Source: Candidatus Poseidoniaceae archaeon
Lineage (GTDB): Archaea; Thermoplasmatota; Poseidoniia; Poseidoniales; Poseidoniaceae
Assembly (NCBI GenBank): GCA_949372645.1
Contig: CASIAP010000002.1
Coordinates: 62,001 to 126,000, forward strand
DNA: 64,000 nucleotides
Direction of reading: 5' to 3'
Shown here: positions 8,701 to 17,764 of the stretch, piece by piece
Numbering within the stretch: the stretch's first letter is position 1
How the letters are laid out: every line of letters begins with the position of its first letter
Made by a program: the position numbers and the translations under genes
The notes under the pieces: generated by a model
What the model saw: only the letters and a program-made list of their open reading frames with translations
Told to the model about the DNA's origin: nothing
The model's database searches: none

Positions 8701-10482
8701 TTACATTTGTTCGATTGGAATTATACCCAAACCCTCCATGCTGGTTCGCATGAGGTTTCGAGCTATTTCTGAGAGTTGTAAATTGAATACATTGAGTTCT
8801 CCATCTTTAAGAATCATACAATCACGATAGAAACTGTTGAATGAAGTCGCTAATTGGAGCAATTGATTTGCAAACAAATGTGGCCTACGGTCATTGACTG
8901 CCTTTGATAGCACGTCTGAATGCACACAAATAGTCCGTAGTAATTCAACCATGCCTTTTGGCATGTGCGAGGGAATCATTCTCTCCTTGTTGGAAATATT
9001 TGCATCAATATCAATGCCTGCCTTTTCACACTTTCTCACTATAGAACAAGCTCTTGCATGACTGTACATAACGAAAGGTGCTGAGCCACCTTCAAAGGCT
9101 AATGCTTCTTCCCAACGGAAGGTAAACCCTTTATCTGGACTCACTTTTATGATGTTAAAACGCACAGCTGAGGTGCCAGCAGCCTCGGATATAGAAGCAA
9201 CCAATTCATCAGAATAGTCCGGATGGAGTTCTCGAACAACAGAGGCTGCTTGCGCTTGTGCTTCTTCGAGTAAGTCATCCATATACACGACATTGCCTTT
9301 TCGTGTTGACATCTTTCCTTCTGGTAATTTGATGAATGAATAAAACAACACATCGGGTGTTTTTTGGCCCAATTCAGTCAACGTCATGCCGACTTGTTTG
9401 GCTTGTAATTTGTGATCTTCACCGAGTACATTGATCAGCTGATCGCATTGATTCCATTTCCACATGTGGTAAGCGATATCTCGAGTTGCATACAATGAAG
9501 AGCCATCACCTCGGCGGAAGAAGAACTCTGTTTTACCTTTCAAGCCTCTTGCACCAAGGTCCAAGAATTCAGCACCGTTATCTGCAACCCCATGAATCTC
9601 AAAGGTCTTGAATCTCTCCATCAGTTTGGCAACATCGCCATTGGTGACAAACATCGATTCCTTGGTAAAGGTGTCAAATGCAATGCCAAGTCGTTGTAAA
9701 GTGGAAAGCATGCCATCTAATACTGGTTGGTATGCATCCTGGAATGATTGTAATACAGCTTCATCACCGTGTTCACTGGCGTGAACCATTCTTCCAATTT
9801 CTGTCTCAATTTCTTCTTTATCTGAGCGCTCTTGACGAATTGATTGGGCAGCTTGATACCACCGAACCCGTTCATGGTCAGCTTTCCCTTGCCATTTTGG
9901 ATTAACAGGTTCTCTTTGATCAAGCGTTTGTTCAACTTCTTCAGCTGAGAGATTAGCCAATGCCCATGCTAATACTCCCACTTGTTTCCCCATATCATCA
10001 ACATAGTATTCTGCTCGGACATTATTGCCATGAAGGCGATGTAAACGGACCAATGTGTCACCCAATATGGCGTTGCGTGCACGCCCTACGTGGAACGGCC
10101 CATTTGGGTTAGCAGAAGTGTGTTCAATGAGGATTTGTTGTTCAACTGCAGGCTTCTTACCGTATGCATCACCAATTCGAACGCCATTGTTCATCACTTG
10201 ATTTGCTAGCCAATGCGGGTCGGCTTTGATGTTCAGGTAGCCTGCTACAGCATTGACTTCACCAAGAGCAGAGTTCTTGGGGAGTGTTTGAGAGAGGGTA
10301 TCTGCGATTTCAATGGGTGACTTTCCAAGTTCTTTCGCAAAGGGGAAACAAGGCAGTGAGAGGTCACCTTGAGCATGTTCTCTTGATCGGACCAACATAC
10401 TTCGCCAATGCTGCGATGTTACGCCAATTGCTTGCAATGCAGTTTCAAGAAGGGGTTCAAGGATGATTCTGAGCATTTGCAT
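8701..10482 (-). CDS. argS: Arginyl-tRNA synthetase
   Basis: Charges tRNA-Arg. At 593 residues it is of normal length for class I ArgRS. It shows the N-terminal additional domain, the HIGH-type signature in HTSANPNGPFHVGRARNA (about residues 120-137), KLPEGKMSTRKGNVV (KMSTR near 392), and a C-terminal DALR-type anticodon-binding helical domain. The KMSKS-equivalent is complete, which many bacterial ArgRS lack. prf1 ends nine bases upstream on the same strand, suggesting a translation-factor operon prf1-argS. It is fully convergent with nog1, with the two stop codons adjoining. Confidence 0.96.
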   Translation of the reverse strand: MQMLRIILEPLLETALQAIGVTSQHWRSMLVRSREHAQGDLSLPCFPFAKELGKSPIEIADTLSQTLPKNSALGEVNAVAGYLNIKADPHWLANQVMNNGVRIGDAYGKKPAVEQQILIEHTSANPNGPFHVGRARNAILGDTLVRLHRLHGNNVRAEYYVDDMGKQVGVLAWALANLSAEEVEQTLDQREPVNPKWQGKADHERVRWYQAAQSIRQERSDKEEIETEIGRMVHASEHGDEAVLQSFQDAYQPVLDGMLSTLQRLGIAFDTFTKESMFVTNGDVAKLMERFKTFEIHGVADNGAEFLDLGARGLKGKTEFFFRRGDGSSLYATRDIAYHMWKWNQCDQLINVLGEDHKLQAKQVGMTLTELGQKTPDVLFYSFIKLPEGKMSTRKGNVVYMDDLLEEAQAQAASVVRELHPDYSDELVASISEAAGTSAVRFNIIKVSPDKGFTFRWEEALAFEGGSAPFVMYSHARACSIVRKCEKAGIDIDANISNKERMIPSHMPKGMVELLRTICVHSDVLSKAVNDRRPHLFANQLLQLATSFNSFYRDCMILKDGELNVFNLQLSEIARNLMRTSMEGLGIIPIEQM

Positions 10483-10491
10483 GGAAACACC

Positions 10492-11739
10492 TCACATCAT
10501 GGGATAGCGGCAAATGCCAGCAAGCCCTCCAAATCCAAGAAGTAATTGAGAGCCTTCTTCTGTATCAACCGATATATAGATGATTTCAGTATTACTCTTT
10601 GCAGCCAATACGCCTAATTCATCTATCAAAGAAACATTGTTCAATTCCTTTGCGGCATCACCTGATGCCTGGCAGGAAGGGCAATCCGGTAAAGCATCCA
10701 TTCGGCCGACGCTGGCAGTCCATTCATGATTGCATGAACTGCATTTCAAAGTTATCGAGTTCTTTCGCAAGCCTTCAGAGACTAATAAGCGTCCAACTGC
10801 TCCTTGTTCCAGTGCTTCACGAATCATCTTCTCACCATAGGTTGCTTTTGGTGCCGGTTTGACGAGTTCACTTAGGAAAGCATTCATGACTTGACGCTCT
10901 GCATCAAGTTCAATCTCGCCCATCATGGCTCCAGCGTTTTCAACCAGTTCTCGAACGCCGCTGTCGTTTGAGTAGCCAACATCAAAAGTCGTCTTCGCGA
11001 TTTTTTTGACGATTTCGTGATGGAAGTAATCGTTTTTGACTACGAAATCCTTCGTAGCACCAGGGCCTCCAACAATGATTGCCTGAATATTTTCGATGTT
11101 CGGCAACCAGTATGAGGATGCGTGCTCTGATGCTCTTTTGAAGAAATTGTGAGCAGCTTCTTCAATCAACCGTTCGAACCGTTGAGCGGATTGACCACCT
11201 TGGCGGTGCTTGCCCATAATATTGGATACTAAATGCTCTTGAACGTGAATCCTCTTGCCTGATGCAATTCCAAATGCAGCTTCCGAACGGTCGATAACAA
11301 ACAAGCCGTATGATTTCTTATCGACCAGCATGTCTTCGAGTTGCGTCAATTCAAACACAGAATCACAACGGTATCTGAATGAGATTAATGGTTGAGGTGG
11401 CTCTTCAACAACGACGTTCACCATTCGGTTCTTATTGTTTCCAATAATGATCGACCCAACAAACAGTGCAATGCCATGTTCTCCAGCATTTTTGTATTTC
11501 GAAAGTGTCGAAAGTGCCGATTCAATTGCACCTTGGACATTTTTACGTGTACCTTTGGATTTGATGTTGGCAGCCTGCCCGTGTTCATTTTGTAGTAAGG
11601 ATCGTGCATCGGAAACTTGACGATCTGGAGGAATGATAATAGTGACCAATTCCGTTCCAAATCCTTTCATTTCTCTCAAATCTTCGAGAGCAATTTTGAG
11701 GCGAAGTCGTCGCGTTGCGAGAACTGCATCATCAGACAT
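10492..11739 (-). CDS. prf1: Peptide chain release factor aRF1
   Basis: Recognises all three stop codons and triggers peptide release in archaea. The 415-residue protein has the NIKS stop-codon recognition motif at residues 58-61 (QAANIKSKGTR), the GGQ motif in GKHRQGGQSAQR near 182 that enters the peptidyl-transferase centre, and a C-terminal domain with zinc-ribbon cysteines (CSSCNHEW and CPSC). These are diagnostic of the eRF1/aRF1 family and unlike bacterial RF1/RF2. It is divergent from pyrH across about 150 bases that must hold both promoters, and is the probable first gene of prf1-argS. Confidence 0.96.
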   Translation of the reverse strand: MSDDAVLATRRLRLKIALEDLREMKGFGTELVTIIIPPDRQVSDARSLLQNEHGQAANIKSKGTRKNVQGAIESALSTLSKYKNAGEHGIALFVGSIIIGNNKNRMVNVVVEEPPQPLISFRYRCDSVFELTQLEDMLVDKKSYGLFVIDRSEAAFGIASGKRIHVQEHLVSNIMGKHRQGGQSAQRFERLIEEAAHNFFKRASEHASSYWLPNIENIQAIIVGGPGATKDFVVKNDYFHHEIVKKIAKTTFDVGYSNDSGVRELVENAGAMMGEIELDAERQVMNAFLSELVKPAPKATYGEKMIREALEQGAVGRLLVSEGLRKNSITLKCSSCNHEWTASVGRMDALPDCPSCQASGDAAKELNNVSLIDELGVLAAKSNTEIIYISVDTEEGSQLLLGFGGLAGICRYPMM

Positions 11740-11891
11740 AGGAGTTGGCCTCGTTTCAATGGCATAGTTGAGGGGTCTTCAACTCTCTTATGGAGTTCAA
11801 TCGTTTCCTTTGAGATTTCAGGTGGGTTGAAGGCCGTAACTCTGTGGTCAAGGGGGATAGTCTCAAAGTATGGAGCCGTAAGGAGTGTTTG

Positions 11892-12596
11892 ATGACCCGT
11901 CGTCAAGTCGTTGCTTTGGGAGGTAGCCTCCTGCGCCCTGAAGAGTCTGAGCAACGTACCGCTTGGTTTGGACAAATCAGGCAACTTGCCGTTCACATTG
12001 AAGGCAACGGACGCCATCTGGGTATTGTTGTTGGCGGTGGACTCCCTGCACGAGAAGGAATTGAGTTGGCGAAGACAATGTTGAGTGACAGTCACCGACT
12101 TGATGAAGTTGGAATTGCTGCAACTCGTCTTAACGCCACCATCATTCAACAAATCCTTCTCGACATCGGTATCGATGTTGCTCCCGTGATTCCTACGACC
12201 ACAGAACAAGCTGCAGAACTTCTCGCAAAGCACCACTTGGTAATCATGGGAGGGACTACTCCTGGCCATACGACTGATGCTGTTGCCGTTGCTTTTGCCC
12301 GTGATGCTGGCGCTGGTCACTGTATCATCGCAACAAATGTAAGCCACGTTTTCGATAAAGATCCTCGGGAGCATGAGGATGCACAATCCTTCAGTTCCAT
12401 GACGTTTGATCAATTAGCAGAGATTACTGGGATTGATGAGCCGTTGGCTCCAGGTGCCTCTGCAGTCATTGACCCTATTGCGGTTGGGTGGGCTAAAAAA
12501 GCAGCCATCACTCTCGCAGTGCTTGATGGGCGAGATATGCTGCTTTTGGAACAAGCCTTGGATGGTAAATCGTTTGAAGGAACACTAATTCAATGA
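11892..12596 (+). CDS. pyrH: Uridylate kinase, archaeal type
   Basis: Phosphorylates UMP to UDP in pyrimidine nucleotide synthesis. The protein is an amino-acid-kinase fold of 234 residues with ALGGSLLRPE at the N-terminus, GIVVGGGLPARE for phosphate binding, IMGGTTPGHTTDAVA and ATNVSHVFDKDP near the C-terminal nucleotide site. I choose ATG 11892 (MTRRQVVALGGS), preceded by AAGGAG; an in-frame GTG/ATG extension to 11844 would add sixteen residues unlike the family. A gene for a small DUF2116-like membrane protein follows nine bases later. It belongs with carB and dut as nucleotide genes in this window. Confidence 0.93.
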   Translation: MTRRQVVALGGSLLRPEESEQRTAWFGQIRQLAVHIEGNGRHLGIVVGGGLPAREGIELAKTMLSDSHRLDEVGIAATRLNATIIQQILLDIGIDVAPVIPTTTEQAAELLAKHHLVIMGGTTPGHTTDAVAVAFARDAGAGHCIIATNVSHVFDKDPREHEDAQSFSSMTFDQLAEITGIDEPLAPGASAVIDPIAVGWAKKAAITLAVLDGRDMLLLEQALDGKSFEGTLIQ

Positions 12597-12605
12597 GGTG
12601 AAGTT

Positions 12606-12887
12606 ATGGTAGATACAAATAAAGTGAAAGAGAACATAGCAAAAATGACCAATAAAGCACGCAATTCTCTTCCTTCAGGTAAAGTTCAGCCTCACAAGCA
12701 TTGTCGAATTTGTTTCACACCGATTAAGTTGTCATCAGAACCTCGTGTCTGTAAAGAACAAGCTTGTATCGATAAGAACAGCCGAGATGAGCGTAATCAA
12801 AAACAGATGCGTATCTGGATGTTTGTCTTTCTTGGATTATTCGCCTTCAGTTTTGTTGGACCAATCATACTTCGTTCAGTCCTTTGA
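12606..12887 (+). CDS. Small zinc-ribbon protein with C-terminal membrane anchor (DUF2116-like)
   Basis: A 93-residue protein with a short zinc-binding unit (CRICFTPI, then VCKEQACIDKNSRDER) followed by one hydrophobic segment (RIWMFVFLGLFAFSFVGPI) near the C-terminus. This arrangement, CxxC-x-C-C then a basic RDERNQKQ stretch and a TM helix, matches the archaeal DUF2116 zinc-ribbon family, whose function is unknown. The zinc ribbon would face the cytosol as in a tail-anchored protein. It follows pyrH by nine bases, so it is probably co-transcribed. Its 3' end overlaps the convergent minus-strand gene by 12 bases. Confidence 0.78.
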   Translation: MVDTNKVKENIAKMTNKARNSLPSGKVQPHKHCRICFTPIKLSSEPRVCKEQACIDKNSRDERNQKQMRIWMFVFLGLFAFSFVGPIILRSVL

Positions 12888-13406
12888 CCCCAGAGCAGAT
12901 TTCTTTCGGAATGCATCCAGCATCTGTTGAGGTTCATGTTCTCCGAGCGAATCAACTTTTGAAATGGCTTTCATTTGGTCTCCGAGTTTGAACAATTCAC
13001 TGAACGCTTCCTCGATGTCCTGAGCCTGCTTTAAGAACCGAATAGGTGGCCATCCACAATCGATAATTCCAGGTTCAAGTGTACTTTCTTCGACCCAAGC
13101 AGCACATGCATCACCGTGACATAAAGCTGAGAAGTTCTCCAAGTCCATCCAAAAGGTCCGCCGGCCGCAGACCGGGCAGTCCTTGCATTCCATGGTCGAG
13201 AGTACATTGACACCGTTTTCACCGATGACATCGATATCCCACACGACAACGGTTGAAGAGACGAGTACCATCAGTTCACTCTTTTTGAGAAAATTTCGCA
13301 GGACTTGCCAAGCCGTTTCTTCACTCGAAAAGCATCCAAGTGCCAATGAATTGCCGCCTTCTTCAACGACAGAAGCAACAAAGACGCGCTGGACTTCATC
13401 GGCCAT
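12876..13406 (-). CDS. Uncharacterised protein with central zinc-ribbon-like cysteines
   Basis: Function not recognised. The 176-residue protein has an N-terminal alpha/beta region (VFVASVVEEGGNSLALGCFS, then ETAWQVLRNFL), a possible zinc ribbon in the middle (CKDCPVCGRRTFW about 73-85, then CHGDAC about 95-100), and a helical C-terminus. It contains no signal peptide. It is the last gene of a minus-strand run that also includes folB, a parvulin, an M28 peptidase, ubiX, lipB and dut. The folB stop lies 37 bases upstream. Its 3' end overlaps the convergent DUF2116-like gene. Confidence 0.75.
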   Translation of the reverse strand: MADEVQRVFVASVVEEGGNSLALGCFSSEETAWQVLRNFLKKSELMVLVSSTVVVWDIDVIGENGVNVLSTMECKDCPVCGRRTFWMDLENFSALCHGDACAAWVEESTLEPGIIDCGWPPIRFLKQAQDIEEAFSELFKLGDQMKAISKVDSLGEHEPQQMLDAFRKKSALGSKD

Positions 13407-13442
13407 AACACGTCGTGGTTGTTGTTGGGTTTGAAGGCTCGC

Positions 13443-13805
13443 TCAGTTTCGAGCCCATTCCAGTTCAACAACAGCTAAACCCCCGGGATGCGGAAGGGGA
13501 GCCTCTGGTTTTTCGATACGAACATGTAATGTTTGAACCTGAGACTTTCCACAGAGTTCATGGACGACCTTTTGGGCCATTGTTTCCATCAAAAGAATTG
13601 GTTTAGGTGATTGCAACATCACCTTGTCGATAGCGATTTGGATGTCAGCATAATTTAATGTTTGATCGAGTTTTTCTTCAATCTGTGAATCCCCAAGTGT
13701 GGCCCACACGCTGTATACGAAGGGTTGGTCATGTTCATGTTCATGCGGGTAATAGCCATGCTTAGCCATCACCGTATAGGATTCTAAAGCAACACGAATT
13801 GTCAT
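13443..13805 (-). CDS. folB: Dihydroneopterin aldolase family protein
   Basis: A 120-residue member of the dihydroneopterin aldolase fold, which in folate synthesis cleaves dihydroneopterin to 6-hydroxymethyl-dihydropterin. Diagnostic pieces are AKHGYYPHE near the N-terminus, the substrate-anchoring LNYADI around residues 50-55, the conserved glutamate region LLMETMAQKV, and RIEKPEAPLPH containing the catalytic lysine. Length is typical. Most archaea use other enzymes for this step, so the bacterial-type FolB is noteworthy and fits the other pterin genes here (phhB at 6.8 kb, PTR1-like SDR at 28.7 kb). The parvulin gene ends eight bases upstream. Confidence 0.88.
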   Translation of the reverse strand: MTIRVALESYTVMAKHGYYPHEHEHDQPFVYSVWATLGDSQIEEKLDQTLNYADIQIAIDKVMLQSPKPILLMETMAQKVVHELCGKSQVQTLHVRIEKPEAPLPHPGGLAVVELEWARN

Positions 13806-13813
13806 AGAATCAC

Positions 13814-14101
13814 CTATTCGTCACGTTCATGGACCCAAATCAAATGATAGCCGAATTGAGTTTTAACTGGTTCAGAAACTGTAGCAACCGGTATCGTCCA
13901 TACTGCTTGTTCGAATTCACGAACCATTTGCCCCTTACTGAACCAACCAAGGTCACCACCCTTTTGGCTTGAAGGACATGTACTCTTTTTACGAGCAAGT
14001 TTCTGGAAATCTTTCAATTTTTCAACCTTGTCTTTGATTTGAACAGCTTCTGACTTTGATGTCACAAGGATGTGAGATGCCCATGCACTTGCAGCGACCA
14101 T
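13814..14101 (-). CDS. Parvulin-type peptidyl-prolyl isomerase
   Basis: A 95-residue single-domain parvulin, a foldase accelerating cis-trans isomerisation of prolyl bonds. The sequence reads as the canonical domain: ASHILVTSKSEA at the start, then a helix, CPSSQKGGDLGWFSKGQM, then MVREFEQAVW, and TVSEPVKTQFGYHLIWV at the end. No signal peptide is present, so it acts in the cytosol, unlike PrsA or SurA. Stand-alone short parvulins of this type are common in mesophilic archaea. It lies between the M28 peptidase and folB on the minus strand, with an eight-base gap to folB. Confidence 0.92.
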   Translation of the reverse strand: MVAASAWASHILVTSKSEAVQIKDKVEKLKDFQKLARKKSTCPSSQKGGDLGWFSKGQMVREFEQAVWTIPVATVSEPVKTQFGYHLIWVHERDE

Positions 14102-14140
14102 GTGACTACCTGCTGGCTTCAGTTATTGAAACTCTCGCCA

Positions 14141-15931
14141 TCAAACACTAAGGTCATAGGCGAGCAATCTCATGTAGGTTCCATACACTGTTGTCGAAAT
14201 GGCTAACGATTCTTCATTAAATCGGTCCATTGTGTCAAGGTATGTGTGGTATTCCCAACTGCCGCTACCGTAACACACGACTGCTCGGCCGTTTTTGCCA
14301 CCCAATTCATAGACAAACGGGCAATGGTCGGAATTACAAGGCATTTGATCATCGTCACCTTGGTCTCCATCAAGTAAATCGAATTGAATATCATACTTAT
14401 CTGCAATTTCACTTCGTTCCTGTTTATAGAGGTCAGTGATTCGAACAATGTGTCCATAATCGTCTTCATTATTGGTGAATAATCTCAAAGAGTTACCGCG
14501 GTTGGCAAAGTCAGCATCAACGTGATTCATGTCGAGGTTAATGTACAATCGCAGGTTATCCCTTAGGCTGCTTTGCATTTGCTCTACATAGGCTCTGCTG
14601 CCCCATAATCCTTCTTCTTCACCGCCCCATGTGCAGAAACGAATCGTACGTTCTGGAGTTCCAGTTTCATTGACGACTTCAGCAATTTGGCGGGCCATTT
14701 CAAGAATACTCGAAGTTCCAGAAGTATCGTCAACTGCACCCTGGCCGTGATAGACAGTGTCGTGGTGTCCGCCAGCAATCACGACTTCTGAAGTGCGGCC
14801 TTGAAGAGTTCCACATGGTACATAGATGGTTAATTCTTGGTCATTCGTGACGTCAATTATCAATTCTATAGATGCAGGCTCTGATGAATTGATGACGAGA
14901 GTTTCAAAGATTTCGCCTGCATCTTTGGACATCGAGATGAATGGAATGTCAGTTGGAAGGTTACCTCCATTTGCTTCGACCAATGAATCATAGTTGGTAC
15001 CCTTGAAAATAGGTACGCAGTCGTTACCTTCAATTTGGCCACACTGGTAATTTTTATTGACGCTGATCAATCCAGCAAGGTCATTGATTGCAGCATTGCT
15101 GTAGAGTTCAGTGTTACCTACTTTTGAACTGTCTCCACGAACATAGCCAATGGTTCCTGTAGCAGTTTGCCACAATGCTTCATCTGTCCCGTTGCCGAGG
15201 TCGGTGATGCTGATCTCTTGGTCAAACATGTATTCCGATTGGCCTGAAAAGCCTTGAATGACGTAATCGACTCGGTGTTGGAAGGGTGTAATTTGAGAAC
15301 CTCCTGAAATAATTACACCTTCGCAGGCAAGAGAAAATGCACCACGGACACAGAGTCTGAAACTGGGTTCAGAATTCACTTGATGCATAGGCACTTGGAA
15401 TTCATTGATTTCGGCATCGTAGCCCATCTCTTGGAATTTCTGACTGATGTATTGTGAAGTATTGGCTTCTTCAGTTGTTGCACTCATTCGACCCTCCCAG
15501 TCAGGGTGACCGAGATTGACGAGGTCTTGTGCAAAGTTCCGAGCTTGGGTTTGGTCAAAGTCAATTAATTCGTATTCATAATCACGCTCAAATCCAAGCC
15601 ATGCTGGTTGAATGATAAAAACAGTAGCCGTCACCATGAGTAAAGCCAATCCGATGGCAACCAGTCCACCAAGATTAAGTGGGCCATAGACGGTAACTGA
15701 CATGCGTTGTTTGAATGTTAGTGGTGCTTCAAGTTCATCTTCTTTTTCCAAACTCAAATACTCAGGTTCCATTTCGTTTTTTGAAGCGCCAGATTTAATC
15801 AGGCGTTCGATGAGGGCCGATTTGTTGCCACTCACTGGAAGGCCTTCACTGCGGAGCATATCTTTGAGTTCAGCCACTGATTGCTGTGACAAGGCAGACT
15901 CGTCCTTGTATCGCTTTGCAGATTCGTCCAT
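14141..15931 (-). CDS. Membrane-anchored M28-family peptidase with N-terminal SAP motif
   Basis: A 596-residue zinc exopeptidase on the cell exterior. The order is: a cytosolic SAP-like helix-loop-helix (about 16-48; VAELKDMLRSEGLPVSG, then KSALIERLIKSG), one membrane helix (about 88-110; GGLVAIGLALLMVTATVFII), a PA-like insert, and an M28 catalytic domain. Metal-binding motifs are all visible: GGHHDTVYHG, GAVDDTSGTSS, CTWGGEEEGLWGS, INLDMNHVD and the late SWEYHTYLDT histidine. It probably trims peptides outside the membrane, matching a protein-degrading lifestyle. The SAP motif on an anchored protease is unusual; SAP domains normally bind DNA. It lies between ubiX and the parvulin gene. Confidence 0.9.
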   Translation of the reverse strand: MDESAKRYKDESALSQQSVAELKDMLRSEGLPVSGNKSALIERLIKSGASKNEMEPEYLSLEKEDELEAPLTFKQRMSVTVYGPLNLGGLVAIGLALLMVTATVFIIQPAWLGFERDYEYELIDFDQTQARNFAQDLVNLGHPDWEGRMSATTEEANTSQYISQKFQEMGYDAEINEFQVPMHQVNSEPSFRLCVRGAFSLACEGVIISGGSQITPFQHRVDYVIQGFSGQSEYMFDQEISITDLGNGTDEALWQTATGTIGYVRGDSSKVGNTELYSNAAINDLAGLISVNKNYQCGQIEGNDCVPIFKGTNYDSLVEANGGNLPTDIPFISMSKDAGEIFETLVINSSEPASIELIIDVTNDQELTIYVPCGTLQGRTSEVVIAGGHHDTVYHGQGAVDDTSGTSSILEMARQIAEVVNETGTPERTIRFCTWGGEEEGLWGSRAYVEQMQSSLRDNLRLYINLDMNHVDADFANRGNSLRLFTNNEDDYGHIVRITDLYKQERSEIADKYDIQFDLLDGDQGDDDQMPCNSDHCPFVYELGGKNGRAVVCYGSGSWEYHTYLDTMDRFNEESLAISTTVYGTYMRLLAYDLSV

Positions 15932-15976
15932 GCACCGCTTAGGAGGGTTTGGTTCAAGAATGCGGCGGTGCGGTGC

Positions 15977-16549
15977 TTACTCGATTTCTTCCCCAGTCCA
16001 GCGTTGGCCCAGTGTATGTTCAATGCCAATATGGTCAAGGATTCGAGCGACGACAAAATCCACAATGTCATCAAGCGTTTTTGGATGATTATAGAATCCA
16101 GGTGATGCGGGAATCACGATTGCACCCCACTGGGAAAGTTTGAGCATGTTTTCCAAATGCACTGTGGCATACGGTGCTTCACGTGGGACAATGATGAGTT
16201 TTCTCCGTTCCTTCAAAGCAACAATGGCAGACCGAGTAATCAAGTTGTCACCGATTCCAGCTCCTAACTTACCAAGCGTGGTTCCAGAGCAGGGGCAAAG
16301 AACAACTGCATCTATGTTTGCGGACCCGGAAGCAGATTTCGCACCGATGTTTTTGTCGTTTTCGAGAAGTGCACCTGTAGATTCGGCTAACTCTTCTTTG
16401 GTTGTGTTGCATTCATGCTTGAGGGTGATTTCACCAGCATTGGTGACGACCAATCGAACCGGGATGTCCTTCTCTCGAAGAACTTGAACCAAACGTTGAC
16501 CGTATACTGCTCCAGATGCCCCGGAGATACCTACAACAACTTCGCCCAT
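15977..16549 (-). CDS. ubiX: UbiX-family flavin prenyltransferase
   Basis: Joins a dimethylallyl group to reduced FMN to make prenyl-FMN, the cofactor of UbiD-type decarboxylases. The 190-residue flavoprotein begins with GISGASGAVYGQRL (flavin phosphate loop), continues with VLCPCSGTTLGKLGAGIGDNLITR, and has the PREAPYATVHLENMLKLSQWG segment typical of UbiX. No ubiD partner is present within the window, so the decarboxylase served lies elsewhere. It sits between lipB and the M28 peptidase on the minus strand with gaps of 68 and 45 bases, which may allow separate initiation. Confidence 0.92.
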   Translation of the reverse strand: MGEVVVGISGASGAVYGQRLVQVLREKDIPVRLVVTNAGEITLKHECNTTKEELAESTGALLENDKNIGAKSASGSANIDAVVLCPCSGTTLGKLGAGIGDNLITRSAIVALKERRKLIIVPREAPYATVHLENMLKLSQWGAIVIPASPGFYNHPKTLDDIVDFVVARILDHIGIEHTLGQRWTGEEIE

Positions 16550-16617
16550 GTTTGCTGGTTAGGCTTCTACCTTTTATGCACTTGTTTTCAAGTATCGCAT
16601 CGTTGTGAAGGAAAATT

Positions 16618-17292
16618 CTATCTGATGTTCTCTTGATTCTTTTGCTTTCGATGAATCGATTCATACATGGTTTCCAGAAGAGCTGCCAACAATTGGTCAT
16701 GCTCGATGCTATGTCCGAGTTGAGCAAGTGATGTGGTTGTGTGGGTATCCAGGCCACAGCCTGCAAGCATTTCCACTCGTCCATTTGGAGTGTTAACATT
16801 AATGGTGAAACCATGACGAGATGTCCATCTCAAGAATGAAAGTCCGATACTTGAGATTTTCTTATCATTGACCCAGACACCTTGCATCCGTTCATCTCGT
16901 TGACCTTTGATTCCACACAAAGCGAGTGCCTTTATGATCCATTCTTCAAGAATCGAAATAATTGCAGCAACTGATACTTCACCTTCCAAATCCCATTTGA
17001 AAATGGGGTAAGCGACCAATTGGCCAGGTCCATGCCAGGTCAAACCACCGCCTCTGTCTACTGGGTGCGTGAGATAATCTTCAGGAGGTAGGATTCCATC
17101 GTTTCGTGCACGAGGGCCTACTGTGACAATTTCCGGATGTTCCAAAACCAACAAGGTATCAGGGATCTTTTCGTCGATTCGTTGTTTCTGCAGTTCTTTC
17201 ATTTGTTCCTGAGCATCGATGTACTTTACCAAGCCCATGAAGCGGACATCGACTTTACGTTCCCCGCTCATGGTTGGTCCAAGGCGCAACAT
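16618..17292 (-). CDS. lipB: Lipoyl(octanoyl) transferase
   Basis: Transfers octanoate from acyl carrier to the lipoyl domains of 2-oxoacid dehydrogenases, the step before LipA. The 224-residue sequence contains LVLEHPEIVTVGPRA, the RGGGLTWHGPGQLVAYPIF signature, GVWVNDKKISSIG with the conserved lysine, and LAGCGLDTHTTT with the catalytic cysteine. The start may be ATG 17292 or the internal ATG seven codons later. LipB is rarer than LplA in archaea; together with lipA and the pdh operon at 22.5-28.6 kb it gives a de novo lipoylation route. dut ends 19 bases upstream. Confidence 0.93.
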   Translation of the reverse strand: MLRLGPTMSGERKVDVRFMGLVKYIDAQEQMKELQKQRIDEKIPDTLLVLEHPEIVTVGPRARNDGILPPEDYLTHPVDRGGGLTWHGPGQLVAYPIFKWDLEGEVSVAAIISILEEWIIKALALCGIKGQRDERMQGVWVNDKKISSIGLSFLRWTSRHGFTINVNTPNGRVEMLAGCGLDTHTTTSLAQLGHSIEHDQLLAALLETMYESIHRKQKNQENIR

Positions 17293-17311
17293 GGCATCAA
17301 TTCATGCCTTG

Positions 17312-17764
17312 TCAGAACTGGCCAGTTGAACCAAAGCCACCTTGGCCCCGTTCTGTTTTGCCGAGGTGTTCTACTGAAGTTTCTACAATGTTGACTTGAG
17401 GGACGGGTGCAAAGAGAAGTTGTGCCACTCGCTCTCCCTTAGCGACGATGAATTGATCTGCTTCCCCAATCCATGTAGCCAAGACCATCAATTCTCCACG
17501 GTAATCCGAATCAATGGTCCCTACACCGTTGGGCATGATCATGCCTTTCTTGCCGAGTGAGGAGCGGCAACGGATTTGACCTTCCCAACCTTCAGGGATT
17601 GCAACCGCTAAGCCGGTTCGAATCATCGAACTCTTTCTGCGAACAACCACGGTTTCTTCAAGTGCATACAAGTCCCAACCTGCAGCTTGTGATGAGCCTT
17701 GAGTTGGTAAACGGGCCTCTTCATCAATTCGGGCAAATTCTACAGTCAGTTGAACTCTTTCCAT
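17312..17764 (-). CDS. dut: dUTP diphosphatase
   Basis: Hydrolyses dUTP to dUMP and pyrophosphate, limiting uracil in DNA and feeding thymidylate synthesis. All five trimeric dUTPase motifs can be seen: AGWDLYALEE (1), CRSSLGKKG (2), GVGTIDSDYRGEL (3, with the catalytic Asp), GERVAQLLFAPV (4) and RGQGGFGSTGQF (5, the C-terminal phosphate-closing arm). I start at ATG 17764 (MERVQLTVEF), giving 150 residues; a frame extension to 17845 adds 27 residues not typical of the family. It heads the minus-strand run leading into lipB and is divergent from the cold-shock gene. Confidence 0.93.
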   Translation of the reverse strand: MERVQLTVEFARIDEEARLPTQGSSQAAGWDLYALEETVVVRRKSSMIRTGLAVAIPEGWEGQIRCRSSLGKKGMIMPNGVGTIDSDYRGELMVLATWIGEADQFIVAKGERVAQLLFAPVPQVNIVETSVEHLGKTERGQGGFGSTGQF

